Source of the DNA: Synechococcus sp. CS-1325
GTDB lineage: Bacteria > Cyanobacteriota > Cyanobacteriia > PCC-6307 > Cyanobiaceae
Direction of reading: 5' to 3'
NCBI GenBank assembly: GCA_025128135.1
Contig: JAHLYW010000030.1
Location: forward strand, 1 to 64,000
DNA: 64,000 bases
The notes under the pieces are model-generated. The model did no database searches. It saw only the letters and a list, made by a program, of their open reading frames with translations, and had not been told where the DNA came from. The position numbers and the translations under genes were made by a program. Below are positions 15,133 to 24,700 of this stretch, one piece after another (position 1 is the first letter of the stretch; each line of letters starts with the position of its first letter).

Positions 15133-18100
15133 TTACTCGTCTGCAGTGATCTCTTCCTTGAAGTTCACGAACCGGATCGGTGTGGAGGGCTCCACATCGC
15201 GCAAGCTCCAGTTGGTGCTGAACTGCTTGTAGCCCTCGCTCTTGTAGACGTCATCGTTGTCAAGGGGAGTGTGCAGAAGACCGGCACCGGCGCCCTTCAC
15301 TTCGTGGGTCCAGTACTGCAGCTTGGCTTCATCGGCTTGGGTGAGTTTCCACCAGGCTTCCAGCAGGTCGATCACGTGATCGCGCACCTCCGTGGGCAGG
15401 TGTTCGTCCTGGCAGTCGTCGGCGGCACCGGTGGCGATGCAGCGCTTCTGGAGGGCGCTGGCGATCTGAGCCTTGATGCGTTGCAGGGCCTCGGCCGCCA
15501 TGGCTCCCTTGGCACTGGTAAGGGCCGGATCGCTGTGGCGGGCCATGGCCACCACCACCCCCGGCAGGCCCCGGTCGAGGGCGCGGCTGGCGAAGGGTGT
15601 GCAGCTGGTGGCTTCCACATGCCGGTAGAAGGTCTGGTGCCAGTAGGGAAAAAGCTCGAAGTGGGAGCGATCCCGCGGCCGGTTGGGATTGAGCAGCACC
15701 AGCACCAGGCCAGGTTTGTTCTCCTCGGGGTTGTCGCTGAGCTGACGACCGACGCGGCTCGTGGCCTGGATGTATTCAGCGGCGGTCTTGGGCTGGTTCA
15801 GCACCACCATCAGGCCTAGGCGGGAGATGTCGAGACCCACCGAGATCATGTTGGTGGCCAGGGCCACATCGAGGTGGTCCTTGTCGACGTAGGGCTTGGA
15901 GAGGCGGTCTTTGGTGCTGCTGATCTTGGCGGTGTTCACCCGGGAGGTGAGTTCTTCCGGCATCTCGAAGTTGGCCCGCCGCGCGAAGGGGTTGTCAACG
16001 CCATCCATCGGCAGGCGGCGGTTCTCCCAGAATTTCTCCAGCTGGGGGCGCAATTCATCCTCAAGGATGCTGCGGGTGACGCCCAGCTCCTTGAGGTTGG
16101 AGAAGTAACCCAGCAGCGTCATGTAGGGATCGGCCGGGTTCCTGGCGCCCATGGCCTTGTTTTCGTTCCAGGCCTTCTGGGCGGCAGCCATCAGAGCGAG
16201 GTAGGAGCGCAGCAGCACACCCTTGAGGTTCCGGCCTGGCGCCGAGAGGCCCACATAGAGCCGCGCCTGGTTGGGGTCATCGACGGTGTGGGAAAAGAAG
16301 TTATCGTCGCGTTCGGGGCCGGGGGGCGGGAAGACGCGGGCCTGGCTACGGGCAAAGAGGGCCTTGATCTGGGCCTCAGCGCGGCGCACGGTGGCGGTGG
16401 AGGCAATGATCTTGGGCGGTGGGGTGGCCGCATTGGGGCGCATCAGCCCCTCGATCACCGTCTCGTACAGGCCGGCCAGGGTGCCAAGGGGTCCGCTGAT
16501 CAGATGCAGTTCGTCCTGAATCACCAGCTCCGGTGGCAGGAGCCGCCCCTGGGGGATCTTCAGGCCAGCGGCCTTCTCGGCTGGGCCCCAGAAACCAGCT
16601 GCAGCCGAAGCTGTTGGCAACTGGAAGTGGCTCACGTTGCCGAACAGGGAGGAGGTTTTGCCCACCCAGGGCAAGGCGGCGAACTTGTCGATGGTGGCGA
16701 TCAGGAAGCAGGGCAGGCGCCGGTAGATCTGCTCGTCGACGGCCAACAGCGGCAGGGCTGTTGCTTTCTGGAAGGGGCAGGGGCCCATGAAGGCAAACTC
16801 CCCTCTGGCTTCCGGGCTGGAGGGTTCGCGGCAGTAGATCTCCAGACGATCGGGCGCCTTCGGTGGCAGCAGATGGAAGCCGGAGGGCTGCAGAGGCCGG
16901 TTGCACCAGGGGCAGGTTTCGATCGGGATCGGCCGATCACGCTTGCCCGCCTTCCACTTGGTGAGCACCGCGTGGGTGGAGTGTTGATCGCTGTCGCCGG
17001 GGCCCCCGAGCTTGTTGGGGGTGGCGGCCTTGCCCACCCACATCCCGATCTCGAAGGGCCAATCACCCAGGGGATAGGCGTGGCCTGAGGCGGCCCGATC
17101 GAGCCGCTCCAGCTCCAGGGCACAGATCAAGGTGGCGGCGCGGCCGAGCTGGTCGAGGGTGAGCAGGCGCAGGGTGTAGCGCATCAGCACGGTGACGCCA
17201 GCCGATTCGATGCCCGGATGGCTGAGGCGCCGGTGCACCAGGGTGAACGCCGCCAGGCCGAGATAGGCCTCGGTTTTGCCGCCGCCGGTGGGGAAAAAGA
17301 GCAGCTCCACGGTTTCCCGATCCAACCGCCCCTGTTCGGTATCAGGCGTGGCCAGTCCTGGCAGGTTCATCAGCACGAAGGCCAGCTGGAAGAAACGCCA
17401 GCTGGGGGTGCGGGTGTTCGGTGCCGTGCCGATCTGATCGGGGGCCACCTTGGCGGTGAAGGCACTGCGCTGCCGCTGGGCCTGGGCCATCACCAGGTTC
17501 ATGGTGCGGAACGACTCGCGCACCAGCGGATCGGAGAGCAGCTGGATGCCGTTCTCGATGCGCTTGGCGCAGTCTTCGGCCTGGGCCCGGAGCTGTTTGG
17601 CGGTCTCGTTCTGCTTGGCGTCGTCGATCGGGTGTCTGGGTTGCTGGGTGATCCAGCCCCGGTAGGCACTCACCATCGGCATCAGGTGCTGACCAATGCG
17701 ATCGCTGTTAGCCACGTCGGCCAGGGACTCCATGTCCATGGGCACCTGGATGCCGGGCGGCTTGTCGGGCAGGGTGCGCGGCACCTCGGCGGTAGGTAGC
17801 CAGGTGGTGCGGAGGCCTTTGCAGCGGGCCTTGCTGCCATGGGTGATCTCGGATGGGATCACCGCCACGTTGTGGCCATTGGCGAAGCAGTGGTCGCGCC
17901 GGTATTGGAGGGCAGCAAGCAGCTCGTCTGAATCCTTGGCGGCCTGCTGCAGGGCATCGCGGCGCGGCGGGAAGCCCTGGTCGCAGTGCAGGCTCAGCTC
18001 CGCCTGAAACGCCGTGACGGGGTCACGATGACGGATCTGGTTGGTCTTGGGAGGCTCGCGCTTGTTGAGCAGAAACAGCGACACCGAAAGCTGATCGCTG

Positions 18101-18669
18101 GGGTAGCCGAGCTTCTTGGGGGCAGGCCGGGCAATCCAGCGCAGGCAGAGGCCCTGGGGGTTGGCCTCCAGCGGGATGTCTTTGCTTGTGCCCTCGCCAG
18201 AGATTGTGATCGTGATCGGTTTGCGCTGGGGGGTGCGCACCCAGAGCTTCTCGTCGTCGCCATCGGCCGGGGCGCTGTAGTCACCCCAGGAGACCGTGGC
18301 TTCGATGGAGGAGCCCTGTTCGAGGATGAAGCTCAGGCCGAGGGAGGAAGGGAACCAGCTGCGACGGGTGTTGGCCTGATCCAGGGCGTCGTTGGCGTCG
18401 TCGTCTTTTTCCTTGCGCTCCAGGCGGTTGCCGGCGTCGTTGCTGGGCTCTTCTCCAGCGAGGTCTGAGAAGGAGAGTTGCTCGTCTGTTGTGGTGCGGC
18501 CAGCTTCCTGCTGGAACACATGGGGCACCAGAAATCCCGTGGTGTACCAAACGGAGGGCGGCTGGGGCAGCTGCTCATGGCGGCGGGCCGTGTCGTCCCA
18601 GCTCGGGCCGATCAGATCGCTGTGCAGGGCAGCGACGAGCTGCTGGCGGATTTCGGCGGAGCTGGCCAT
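15133..18669 (-). CDS. drmA: DISARM helicase DrmA
   Basis: An 1178-residue superfamily 2 helicase. Walker A is FFPTGGGKTEAY at about residues 458-468, and the DEAH-type box is VIQDELHLISG near 715. Motif VI is in YIQATSRVGRQ near 975, after ATNMISVGLDISRLG. A Cys pair in ETCPWCNRPL may bind zinc. It starts MASSAEIRQQL at ATG 18669. Nearly the same 28 bases occur again at 20183-20210 just after hepT, which suggests the gene once followed hepT directly. Its present promoter must lie in the divergent gap 18670-18866, which contains two palindromes. Confidence 0.93.
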   Translation of the reverse strand: MASSAEIRQQLVAALHSDLIGPSWDDTARRHEQLPQPPSVWYTTGFLVPHVFQQEAGRTTTDEQLSFSDLAGEEPSNDAGNRLERKEKDDDANDALDQANTRRSWFPSSLGLSFILEQGSSIEATVSWGDYSAPADGDDEKLWVRTPQRKPITITISGEGTSKDIPLEANPQGLCLRWIARPAPKKLGYPSDQLSVSLFLLNKREPPKTNQIRHRDPVTAFQAELSLHCDQGFPPRRDALQQAAKDSDELLAALQYRRDHCFANGHNVAVIPSEITHGSKARCKGLRTTWLPTAEVPRTLPDKPPGIQVPMDMESLADVANSDRIGQHLMPMVSAYRGWITQQPRHPIDDAKQNETAKQLRAQAEDCAKRIENGIQLLSDPLVRESFRTMNLVMAQAQRQRSAFTAKVAPDQIGTAPNTRTPSWRFFQLAFVLMNLPGLATPDTEQGRLDRETVELLFFPTGGGKTEAYLGLAAFTLVHRRLSHPGIESAGVTVLMRYTLRLLTLDQLGRAATLICALELERLDRAASGHAYPLGDWPFEIGMWVGKAATPNKLGGPGDSDQHSTHAVLTKWKAGKRDRPIPIETCPWCNRPLQPSGFHLLPPKAPDRLEIYCREPSSPEARGEFAFMGPCPFQKATALPLLAVDEQIYRRLPCFLIATIDKFAALPWVGKTSSLFGNVSHFQLPTASAAAGFWGPAEKAAGLKIPQGRLLPPELVIQDELHLISGPLGTLAGLYETVIEGLMRPNAATPPPKIIASTATVRRAEAQIKALFARSQARVFPPPGPERDDNFFSHTVDDPNQARLYVGLSAPGRNLKGVLLRSYLALMAAAQKAWNENKAMGARNPADPYMTLLGYFSNLKELGVTRSILEDELRPQLEKFWENRRLPMDGVDNPFARRANFEMPEELTSRVNTAKISSTKDRLSKPYVDKDHLDVALATNMISVGLDISRLGLMVVLNQPKTAAEYIQATSRVGRQLSDNPEENKPGLVLVLLNPNRPRDRSHFELFPYWHQTFYRHVEATSCTPFASRALDRGLPGVVVAMARHSDPALTSAKGAMAAEALQRIKAQIASALQKRCIATGAADDCQDEHLPTEVRDHVIDLLEAWWKLTQADEAKLQYWTHEVKGAGAGLLHTPLDNDDVYKSEGYKQFSTNWSLRDVEPSTPIRFVNFKEEITADE
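18642..18669 (-). repeat. 28-bp imperfect direct repeat, copy at drmA start
   Basis: First 28 bases of drmA (MASSAEIRQ). They match 20183-20210 at 26 of 28 positions in the same orientation; the pair bounds the ATPase segment. Confidence 0.8.
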
Positions 18670-18721
18670 CGGCGCATTTTGGTGTGTCCCAGCCAGACCG
18701 GGGCTGGCAACTTATGAGAAT

Positions 18722-18738
18722 TTATGGCTCAGCCATAA
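18722..18738. promoter_or_regulatory. Palindromic operator candidate A
   Basis: Perfect 17-base palindrome TTATGGCT-C-AGCCATAA in the gap between divergent drmA and the ATPase gene. It is repeated with one change 98 bases away at 18820-18836. Two spaced copies suggest a dimeric repressor or activator site controlling one or both genes. Confidence 0.55.
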
Positions 18739-18753
18739 TTATCTTCCTGACAT

Positions 18754-18773
18754 GGCCAAGCCCAGCCTTGGCC
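18754..18773. other. Short hairpin between the two palindromes
   Basis: GGCCAAG and CTTGGCC separated by six bases can form a GC-rich stem. No T tract follows, so it is not a standard terminator. It may be part of the operator architecture. Confidence 0.35.
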
Positions 18774-18819
18774 GGGAATCGCACCGCCTCCGCCGGGCAG
18801 CGTCAGACGTTATGGAGGA

Positions 18820-18836
18820 TTACGGCTCAGCCATAA
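18820..18836. promoter_or_regulatory. Palindromic operator candidate B
   Basis: TTACGGCT-C-AGCCATAA, a one-mismatch copy of site A, 31 bases before the ATPase start codon. Positions flanking the core (CATAATTA) are also shared with site A. Confidence 0.5.
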
Positions 18837-18866
18837 TTAAGAGACTGGCGTAAATCCCCCAAAACC

Positions 18867-20021
18867 TTGGCCGAGGTCTTCCACCGCCCCCGTCTGGCCG
18901 CTGAGCTGGCGGGTCGTCTGTTGCACCCCGGCGTTCTCGACGAGGGCCTCCGGTCGGGGCTGTTCCTGTCGGGGCTGCGTCGCACGGGCAAAACCACCTT
19001 CTTGCTGACGGATCTTGTGCCGGAACTGGAGGCCCAGGGTGCGGTGGTGGTCTACGTGGATCTGTGGAGCGACATCAAGGTGAGCCCGGCGACTCTGGTC
19101 TATGCCGCTGTTCGCCGCGTGCTGGCAGACCTGGTGACTCCAACCTCAACGCCGCTGGCCCGGTTGCGCCGGCTCAGAGGGCTGGATCTCGGTGGGATGG
19201 GCTTTCGCTTCGGGTTTCAACTGGAGCAGCTGGGTGAACCCGGTGGAGCAACCCTGGCTCAGGCCCTCACCGAGGTGGTGGATCAGGCCCAGGGTGATGT
19301 GGTGCTGATCGTGGACGAGGTGCAGCAGGCCATCACCACAGAAGAGGGCAATCAGATGTTGCTGGCCCTCAAAGCCGCCCGGGATGCCATCAATCCCAGG
19401 CCCGGTACGCCGGGGCACTTCCTGTTTCTCGGTACCGGCTCCCACAGGGCCCTGGTGGGTGAACTGACGGCCCGGCGCAACCAGGCGTTCGCAGGTGCCA
19501 CTTCGCTGCCCTACCCCGTGCTGGATCTGGAGTATGTGCGCCATGTGCTGCAACGCCTGCGAGAAGAAAATGTGAAGCCGCTGCCGGCGGAAGAGATTGC
19601 CTGGCGTGCCTTCCAGACCCTGGGCCATCGCCCCGAAGAGTTTCTGCGGGCCCTTGGCCAACTCCAGGCCAGCCTCCGCAGTGGCTCTGGGCTAATGCCC
19701 GATGAGCTGCTGCCTGTGATTGCCGCCACCCTGCGGGGCTCTGCCGCTGACCTGGAGCTGCAGAAGGTGGAACAGCTCGGCGGCTTGGCCATGGCGATCT
19801 TCGACCGGGTGGCCCGCGATGATGGCCCAGCCAAGGGCCTGTTCTCAGCGGAAGCCGCTGCGGCCTACGGCGATGCCATCGGCCGGGAGGTGCGGGTGGA
19901 GGAGATTCAGCCGGTGGTGAACGAACTCCTTGCCGACAACGTGCTGATGCGCCTGGGCCATGGCCTCTACGGCGTAGCCGATCCGTTTGTGCAGGAGATC
20001 TGGCAGGAACGGCGCCAATGA
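18867..20021 (+). CDS. AAA/archaeal-type ATPase with C-terminal winged helix
   Basis: A 384-residue protein from a TTG codon at 18867; an upstream stop at 18834 limits other choices, and no ATG fits. Walker A is SGLRRTGKTTFLL and Walker B is VVLIVDEVQQAI. A C-terminal helical segment followed by ADNVLMRLGHGLYGVADPF looks like a winged-helix end, the architecture of archaeal-type ATPases (PF01637-like). It is the only plus-strand gene inside the DISARM operon and splits drmA from the upstream genes. A 28-bp direct repeat bounds the segment, so insertion is likely. It is not a known DISARM component; a regulatory or accessory defence role is inference. Confidence 0.75.
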   Translation: MAEVFHRPRLAAELAGRLLHPGVLDEGLRSGLFLSGLRRTGKTTFLLTDLVPELEAQGAVVVYVDLWSDIKVSPATLVYAAVRRVLADLVTPTSTPLARLRRLRGLDLGGMGFRFGFQLEQLGEPGGATLAQALTEVVDQAQGDVVLIVDEVQQAITTEEGNQMLLALKAARDAINPRPGTPGHFLFLGTGSHRALVGELTARRNQAFAGATSLPYPVLDLEYVRHVLQRLREENVKPLPAEEIAWRAFQTLGHRPEEFLRALGQLQASLRSGSGLMPDELLPVIAATLRGSAADLELQKVEQLGGLAMAIFDRVARDDGPAKGLFSAEAAAAYGDAIGREVRVEEIQPVVNELLADNVLMRLGHGLYGVADPFVQEIWQERRQ

Positions 20022-20182
20022 GCGGTTCATCTGGGCCTCGCCAGGCTTCATCGATGGCTTCGGGGGGAGGGGTTCCAGTTGCCGCAGCAACAGCAGCAGC
20101 AAGCGCTCAATGCGGTTTGCATCGTGGGGACATGAGGGGACTGGGCCGGTTGGGGCCATGGTTCAGCCGAGCTCCCCATCGA

Positions 20183-20210
20183 GCTGACGGATTTCGGCGG
20201 AGGTGGCCAT
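20183..20210 (-). pseudogene. Relic of a drmA start (MATSAEIRQ...)
   Basis: Four bases after the hepT stop, ATGGCCACCTCCGCCGAAAT and onward reads MATSAEIRQLDGELG then a stop. The first nine codons match the drmA start (MASSAEIRQ) at 26 of 28 bases. It is most simply the original drmA 5' end, cut off when the ATPase segment came in. Confidence 0.6.
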
Positions 20211-20213
20211 GGG

Positions 20214-20570
20214 TCAGGGGAGATCCCGATCGAGGCGCGTGAGAAGCTCACGGCAGTGGTCGACCAACGCAGGCAAATCGTTGTTGATCACACCCCAGAC
20301 GAGCTGGTTGTTGATCTTGATGTACTCATGGGTGAGCTTGTTGCGAAAGCTGATGATCTGCTGAGTCGGGCCGATCTGCTCAAACAGCACTTGGTCGCGC
20401 TGAGACAGCTGCATCAATGCTTCGCCGATGATGATGAATTCCCGCTCCACTGACGAGCGAATCAGGCGACTATTGCTGTACTCGTCGAGGCTGATGCCAG
20501 CAACGGCTTGCTGGATGGCTTGGCCAGCCTCGATCACATCGCTGAGGAAGGCCCGAGGATCACGCTTCAT
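20214..20570 (-). CDS. hepT: HepT-like toxin (DUF86)
   Basis: A 118-residue helical protein with the HEPN RNase motif R-x4-H-x-Y in RNKLTHEY. The conserved N-terminal VEREFIIIGEALMQL is also present. HepT is an RNase-type toxin that is silenced by oligoadenylylation of its active-site Tyr by MntA. It overlaps the mntA gene by 11 bases. The module sits between tacT and the relic of the drmA start, inside the DISARM operon. Confidence 0.9.
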   Translation of the reverse strand: MKRDPRAFLSDVIEAGQAIQQAVAGISLDEYSNSRLIRSSVEREFIIIGEALMQLSQRDQVLFEQIGPTQQIISFRNKLTHEYIKINNQLVWGVINNDLPALVDHCRELLTRLDRDLP

Positions 20571-20871
20571 AAATCAACCGCTTCGAGGCCTCGATGTCGC
20601 GGCGCACATAGGGGTTGCGCACGGCATCGGCCATCACCAGATCCACCGGTTTGCCGGTGATCGCGGCCAGTTGCTGCTCCAGGCCGAAGTAGGCCTGCAC
20701 CAGGGCACCCGGCTCGATTGGCTGAAACTCCACCAGCAGATCCAGATCGCTCCGGCTGGGGTCGAAGTCGTCGCGAAGGGCAGAGCCGAACAGGTGCATG
20801 CGCAACACATGGTGACGCCGGCAGGCGGCGCTGATGGCCTCCAGCTGGGGCTGGGCAAGGGCAAGGCTCAT
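20560..20871 (-). CDS. mntA: MntA-like nucleotidyltransferase antitoxin
   Basis: A 103-residue minimal nucleotidyltransferase from ATG 20871. The catalytic block LFGSALRDDFDPSRSDLDLL carries G-S and D-L-D, followed by VDLVMADAVRNPYVRRDIE. MntA transfers AMP groups to the HepT toxin and so acts as an enzymatic antitoxin. It overlaps hepT by 11 bases and follows tacT by 13, so all four toxin-antitoxin genes are probably read as one message. Confidence 0.88.
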   Translation of the reverse strand: MSLALAQPQLEAISAACRRHHVLRMHLFGSALRDDFDPSRSDLDLLVEFQPIEPGALVQAYFGLEQQLAAITGKPVDLVMADAVRNPYVRRDIEASKRLIYEA

Positions 20872-20884
20872 CGGCCCATTGTGC

Positions 20885-21385
20885 TTAGGGCTGCAAGGCC
20901 GCGGCCACATCCGAGAGCCGCAGCATCAGGGTGTCGGGGTCGGCGGGAGAGGGGTCGAAGCCCATGTGGAGATAGAAGGCCCGGGCAGCGGGGGAGGCGG
21001 CATGTACGAGGATCCCGCGCACGCCGATCTGCTCACTGGCCTGCAGCACCCGCTCGAAGGCATCGGCCAGCAGGGCGCGGCCGATACCGCTGCCCTGCAC
21101 ACTCCTGCACACCGCCAGGCGGGCCAGCAGCACCACCGGGATGGGATCGGGCATGTTGCGGCGAAACCGGCCGGGACTGGCGGCGGCAGCGAGAGCTCCG
21201 GAGGCCAGGGCCACGTAGGCCTTCACCTCGTTTTCAGCGGTGCACACCACGAAGGTGCGCGTCGCACCGCTGCGCTGGTTGGCCAAGGCCCGTTGCTGCA
21301 GCCATCGATCGAGGCTGGCGTCTCCACAGTTGAAGGTGGCGGTGCCGTGGCGCGCAGCCAGGGGCTGCGGCGGCTGCAGCCCCAT
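20885..21385 (-). CDS. tacT: TacT-like GNAT acetyltransferase toxin
   Basis: A 166-residue GNAT protein. It shows FNCGDASLDRWLQQRAL, ATRTFVVCTAENEV, the acetyl-CoA loop SVQGSGIGRALL and the C-terminal FYLHMGFDPSP. This matches TacT/AtaT-type toxins that acetylate charged tRNA amino groups and stop translation. Its ATG shares one base with the stop of the upstream antitoxin (TGATG). Enzymatic toxicity is inferred from family and pairing. Confidence 0.88.
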   Translation of the reverse strand: MGLQPPQPLAARHGTATFNCGDASLDRWLQQRALANQRSGATRTFVVCTAENEVKAYVALASGALAAAASPGRFRRNMPDPIPVVLLARLAVCRSVQGSGIGRALLADAFERVLQASEQIGVRGILVHAASPAARAFYLHMGFDPSPADPDTLMLRLSDVAAALQP

Positions 21386-21657
21386 CAGGCCTGCCAGGGC
21401 CTGGGAGCCGCCATCGTGCGCCTGAGCCGTTGACTGGGTTCAGGCGGAGCATCCAGCAGCTGATGGAACTGCTCCAGCTGCTCGGCCGACACGGTCTGCC
21501 AGACCTGCTCCACCAGCAGCTCCTGGGCGGCGGCGCGGACCGCCTGCAACACAAAGTCGGTGCGGGTGAGACCGGACGCGCTGACGGCCCGGTCGATCAG
21601 CTCCTGATCGTCGGGCGTGACCCGCAGGTTCCAGCTCAGGCGAGGAGCAACGGCCAC
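21385..21657 (-). CDS. tacA: TacA-like DUF1778 antitoxin
   Basis: About 90 residues from GTG 21657; a longer frame opens at 21681. The DUF1778 ribbon-helix-helix signature is clear: NLRVTPDDQELIDRAVSASG followed by RTDFVLQAVRAAAQELL. The C-terminal tail rich in Pro and Arg is the toxin-binding part. It is coupled to tacT. Such antitoxins repress their own operon, so it could also influence transcription through this section of the DISARM locus. Confidence 0.85.
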   Translation of the reverse strand: MAVAPRLSWNLRVTPDDQELIDRAVSASGLTRTDFVLQAVRAAAQELLVEQVWQTVSAEQLEQFHQLLDAPPEPSQRLRRTMAAPRPWQA

Positions 21658-21738
21658 AGCAAGCCCGCACAACCCCCACACCCTACCTGGACAGGTAGAC
21701 GCCGTCTATGCGGAGAGCAGGCCGAGTGACTGCACGGG

Positions 21739-24700
21739 TCAGAGCGCCAGCCCGATCTGCTGTGCATCGGCCGGTCCAGCAGCCTTGGGGGGCCGCCCCC
21801 GGCGCTTGCCAGCTGGAGCCGTTGGGCCGGCGGGCTTGCCCCCCTTGCTGGGCACCCCCAGCGCCAACTCTTCCGCATAGCGCTCGGCATTGAGCGCCAG
21901 CAACCGCGCCAGCACGTCATCACGCACTTCATCGGGCCAGCGGTAGCGCCAGGGCAGTTTTTTGCGGCTGCCGGTAATGGCCTGGAGCTGGCCCTGGAAG
22001 GCGCAAGCCTCCTCCGCCTCCTGGAAAAACAGATCGCCACTATCAATGCGCTCCTGCAGCTCGCTTGGCAGGACCACGTTCTCCTCGAGATTGAGGTAAT
22101 CAAGGGCAAATCCGCAGCTCATATCTACATCGGCCCAGCCGTATTCGACAGCGACTTCCTGATTTGCCTGGTCGTGAAAGGCTCTAAACTCTCTTATCCT
22201 CAAACTACTTTCTGATGGTTGATGAAGCTTTCCGTAGGCGCTGGTCGGACCAAGACCTAATTCCTCCAGGTGATTTGCTCGACTAGCAGAATAGCCTAGG
22301 GCGAATTCTGTAGCCAATGAGTCGCCCAAAGGAAAGGGATATCCCAGAAAGACATGGGATGGGTTGTAGGTATATGCGTCCTCCGAGCCCTGTGTAGAAC
22401 CAAAAGCTCGGCTCCATTCTTCGTGAAACAATGATTGTTGACACATGTGCCTAGGACTGGATGCTTCGGGAAAAACAATAAGTTTGTGAGAAAAAATACT
22501 GTCCGCTCTCACTGAGTTAATCATATGATGAGATACGGCGGCAGCGCTTGTCACCAACACCCGCTGGCAACTCGCAATCGCCGCATATAGTGCTGGTCTC
22601 TTGTCTGAATGATGCCACCACCGCTGGGGCAGTGGCGACCGCAGAGCGAACTCACCATTTGGTCTCTTGCGAGTTCGCTCTGGCTTGACTTTTCGCTCCA
22701 TAATCTCCATTAACTCAGGCCAAACCTTATGGCATTCTCCTTCGTTTCGATCTCTGAAATCGATCACGAAACGGTGATGGGAATGGCTGGGGCTGCTGTT
22801 CACCTCCTCGCCGCCGATGTAGGGGAAGATCACCTCGGCGTTCTTCGGGTTCTCGGCAATCAGCCGCTCCATCGTGGCGATCGGCGAGGGGATGCCAGGC
22901 GTGTCGTCATCGGCTGGGCCCGAATCATCGAAGGTGAAGCCCATGCCCAGCACGATCGAGCCCTGGAAGCTCTTGCTGGCATTGGCTGCCAGGGGCTTGG
23001 GATCTTCATGGCCACCCTTGTCAAAAAGGAATGCCGTGATCTGCTGCACGGGCTGGCGATTGAGAAGTTTCTCGCCCTCGTAGGTACCTTTGAGCAGGTG
23101 CACCACGCTTACTACCACCGCCGCCACACCTGGCCATTTGTACCGCTTCCGTGCAGCGAATATCGTGCCGCCATTCAGGCAGATCCAGCGCAGGCCAGTG
23201 CTACGAGTATCTCCCTGGGCGATCGTTTTGGTAGCGATCAGCCCCAAGGCCCCTTTGGTACGAAGCAGAGAGAAGCAACGAAGGAAGAAGTAGGAGCTTA
23301 GGTCAGCATTTGCGCTACTTTCGGGATAGTAGTGTTGCAGCCAGTCCTGGAAGCCTTCGCCGAGGACCTCTTTCACTTTGCGTCCGCCTACAAACGGCGG
23401 ATTGCCCACGAACACATCGAAGCCAGCCTGCTGGCGGCCGAACACATCGGGAAACTCCAGTTGCCAATGTAGGGGCGTGATCCCCTTCTCGCCGTAGCGC
23501 AGCCGTTCCAGCGGTTCCTTCATCACCGCCTCAAGCTCGTCGGCCGTGGCGGACGTCACGGTTTCGGCCAGGTAGATCTTCTTCAGCTCCTCTCGATCTT
23601 TGGGCTTGCTGCCGTTGAAGAAGGCCGCCACCAGCAGATCGCCGGTGGTGCGCAGAAAGGCGGTGCGAGATTGCAGTTGCTTCAAGGCTTCGCGCTTGCG
23701 ATCGTCGTCGGCGTCGCTGCGGCTGTCGGCATGGAACAACTCAAAGTCTTGCTGCTCTTGTTGGAGTAATTCCTTTAGCTGGCCTTCCCACAGTTCGCGC
23801 TGCAGCGTGGCCCCCTTGAGGGCGGCTTCGATCTCGGCGCGGCTCATCCCCACCAGGGAATCGCCGCACTTGAGGGAGTGGTCCACGAAGGTGAAGGGCG
23901 CGTCTTTACTGAGGCTCACCAGCCATAGGCTCAGCCGCGCCAGGTTCACAGCGAAGGGGTTCTTGTCCACCCCATAGAGGCAACCCTGGGCGATCAGGCG
24001 GCGGGCGTAGAGCAGCGGCTCCTCGCCATGGGCTACGCCGCCCGGCAACAGCGCCTCGGGAAAGCCGTCGCGGTTCCAGGCCTGCTCCAGCAGTTCGGCC
24101 AGGTAGCGGCAGCTCTCCACCAGAAACGCTCCCGAGCCCATGGCCGGATCGCAGATCTTCAAGGCCAGGATCTGAACGGCGCTGGGCCTGGGACCTGTGC
24201 GCTCCAGCCAGGGCCGCAGGGCCTCGGCCACGATCGGGCGCGTCAGCGAACGCGGTGTGTAGTGGCTGCCGCTGCGGCGTCGTTCCTCAGTGGGTTGAAA
24301 CACCAGGCTCCCGGCCTCCCGGGGGCTATCGAACAGCTCCTGATCGATGAGGGGCGCCAGGGCATCCAAAAGTTCGGCTTGCTTGCTTGCCGCATTCAGC
24401 GCTTTTGTCGCCTTGGCCGCCCACACCGCCTTGGCCGGAAAGGCCGTGTGGGCTTCATCGATAAGCCAGTTTTTGCGTTTGCTCCCCTCCAACTTCAGCA
24501 GAGCATCGAGATCGACCGCCGTGGTGAGCTGCTTCTTGGCGCCTTGGGGTTTGCTCTTGATGCCGATCGAGCGGCCATCGATGCGCCGCACCGCGTAGCC
24601 CATGATCCCCTCGTAGACCGAGCCGATCTGCTCCACGTCGAGGGCCCGGTAGCTGATCCGCTCGCCTTTCACGGTGAGCAGGTTGCTCAGCACCCCATGC

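Noticed and set aside
14284..15819. 511-codon open frame on the plus strand
   Set aside because: Antisense to drmB and the 3' end of drmA, both of which have clear family motifs.
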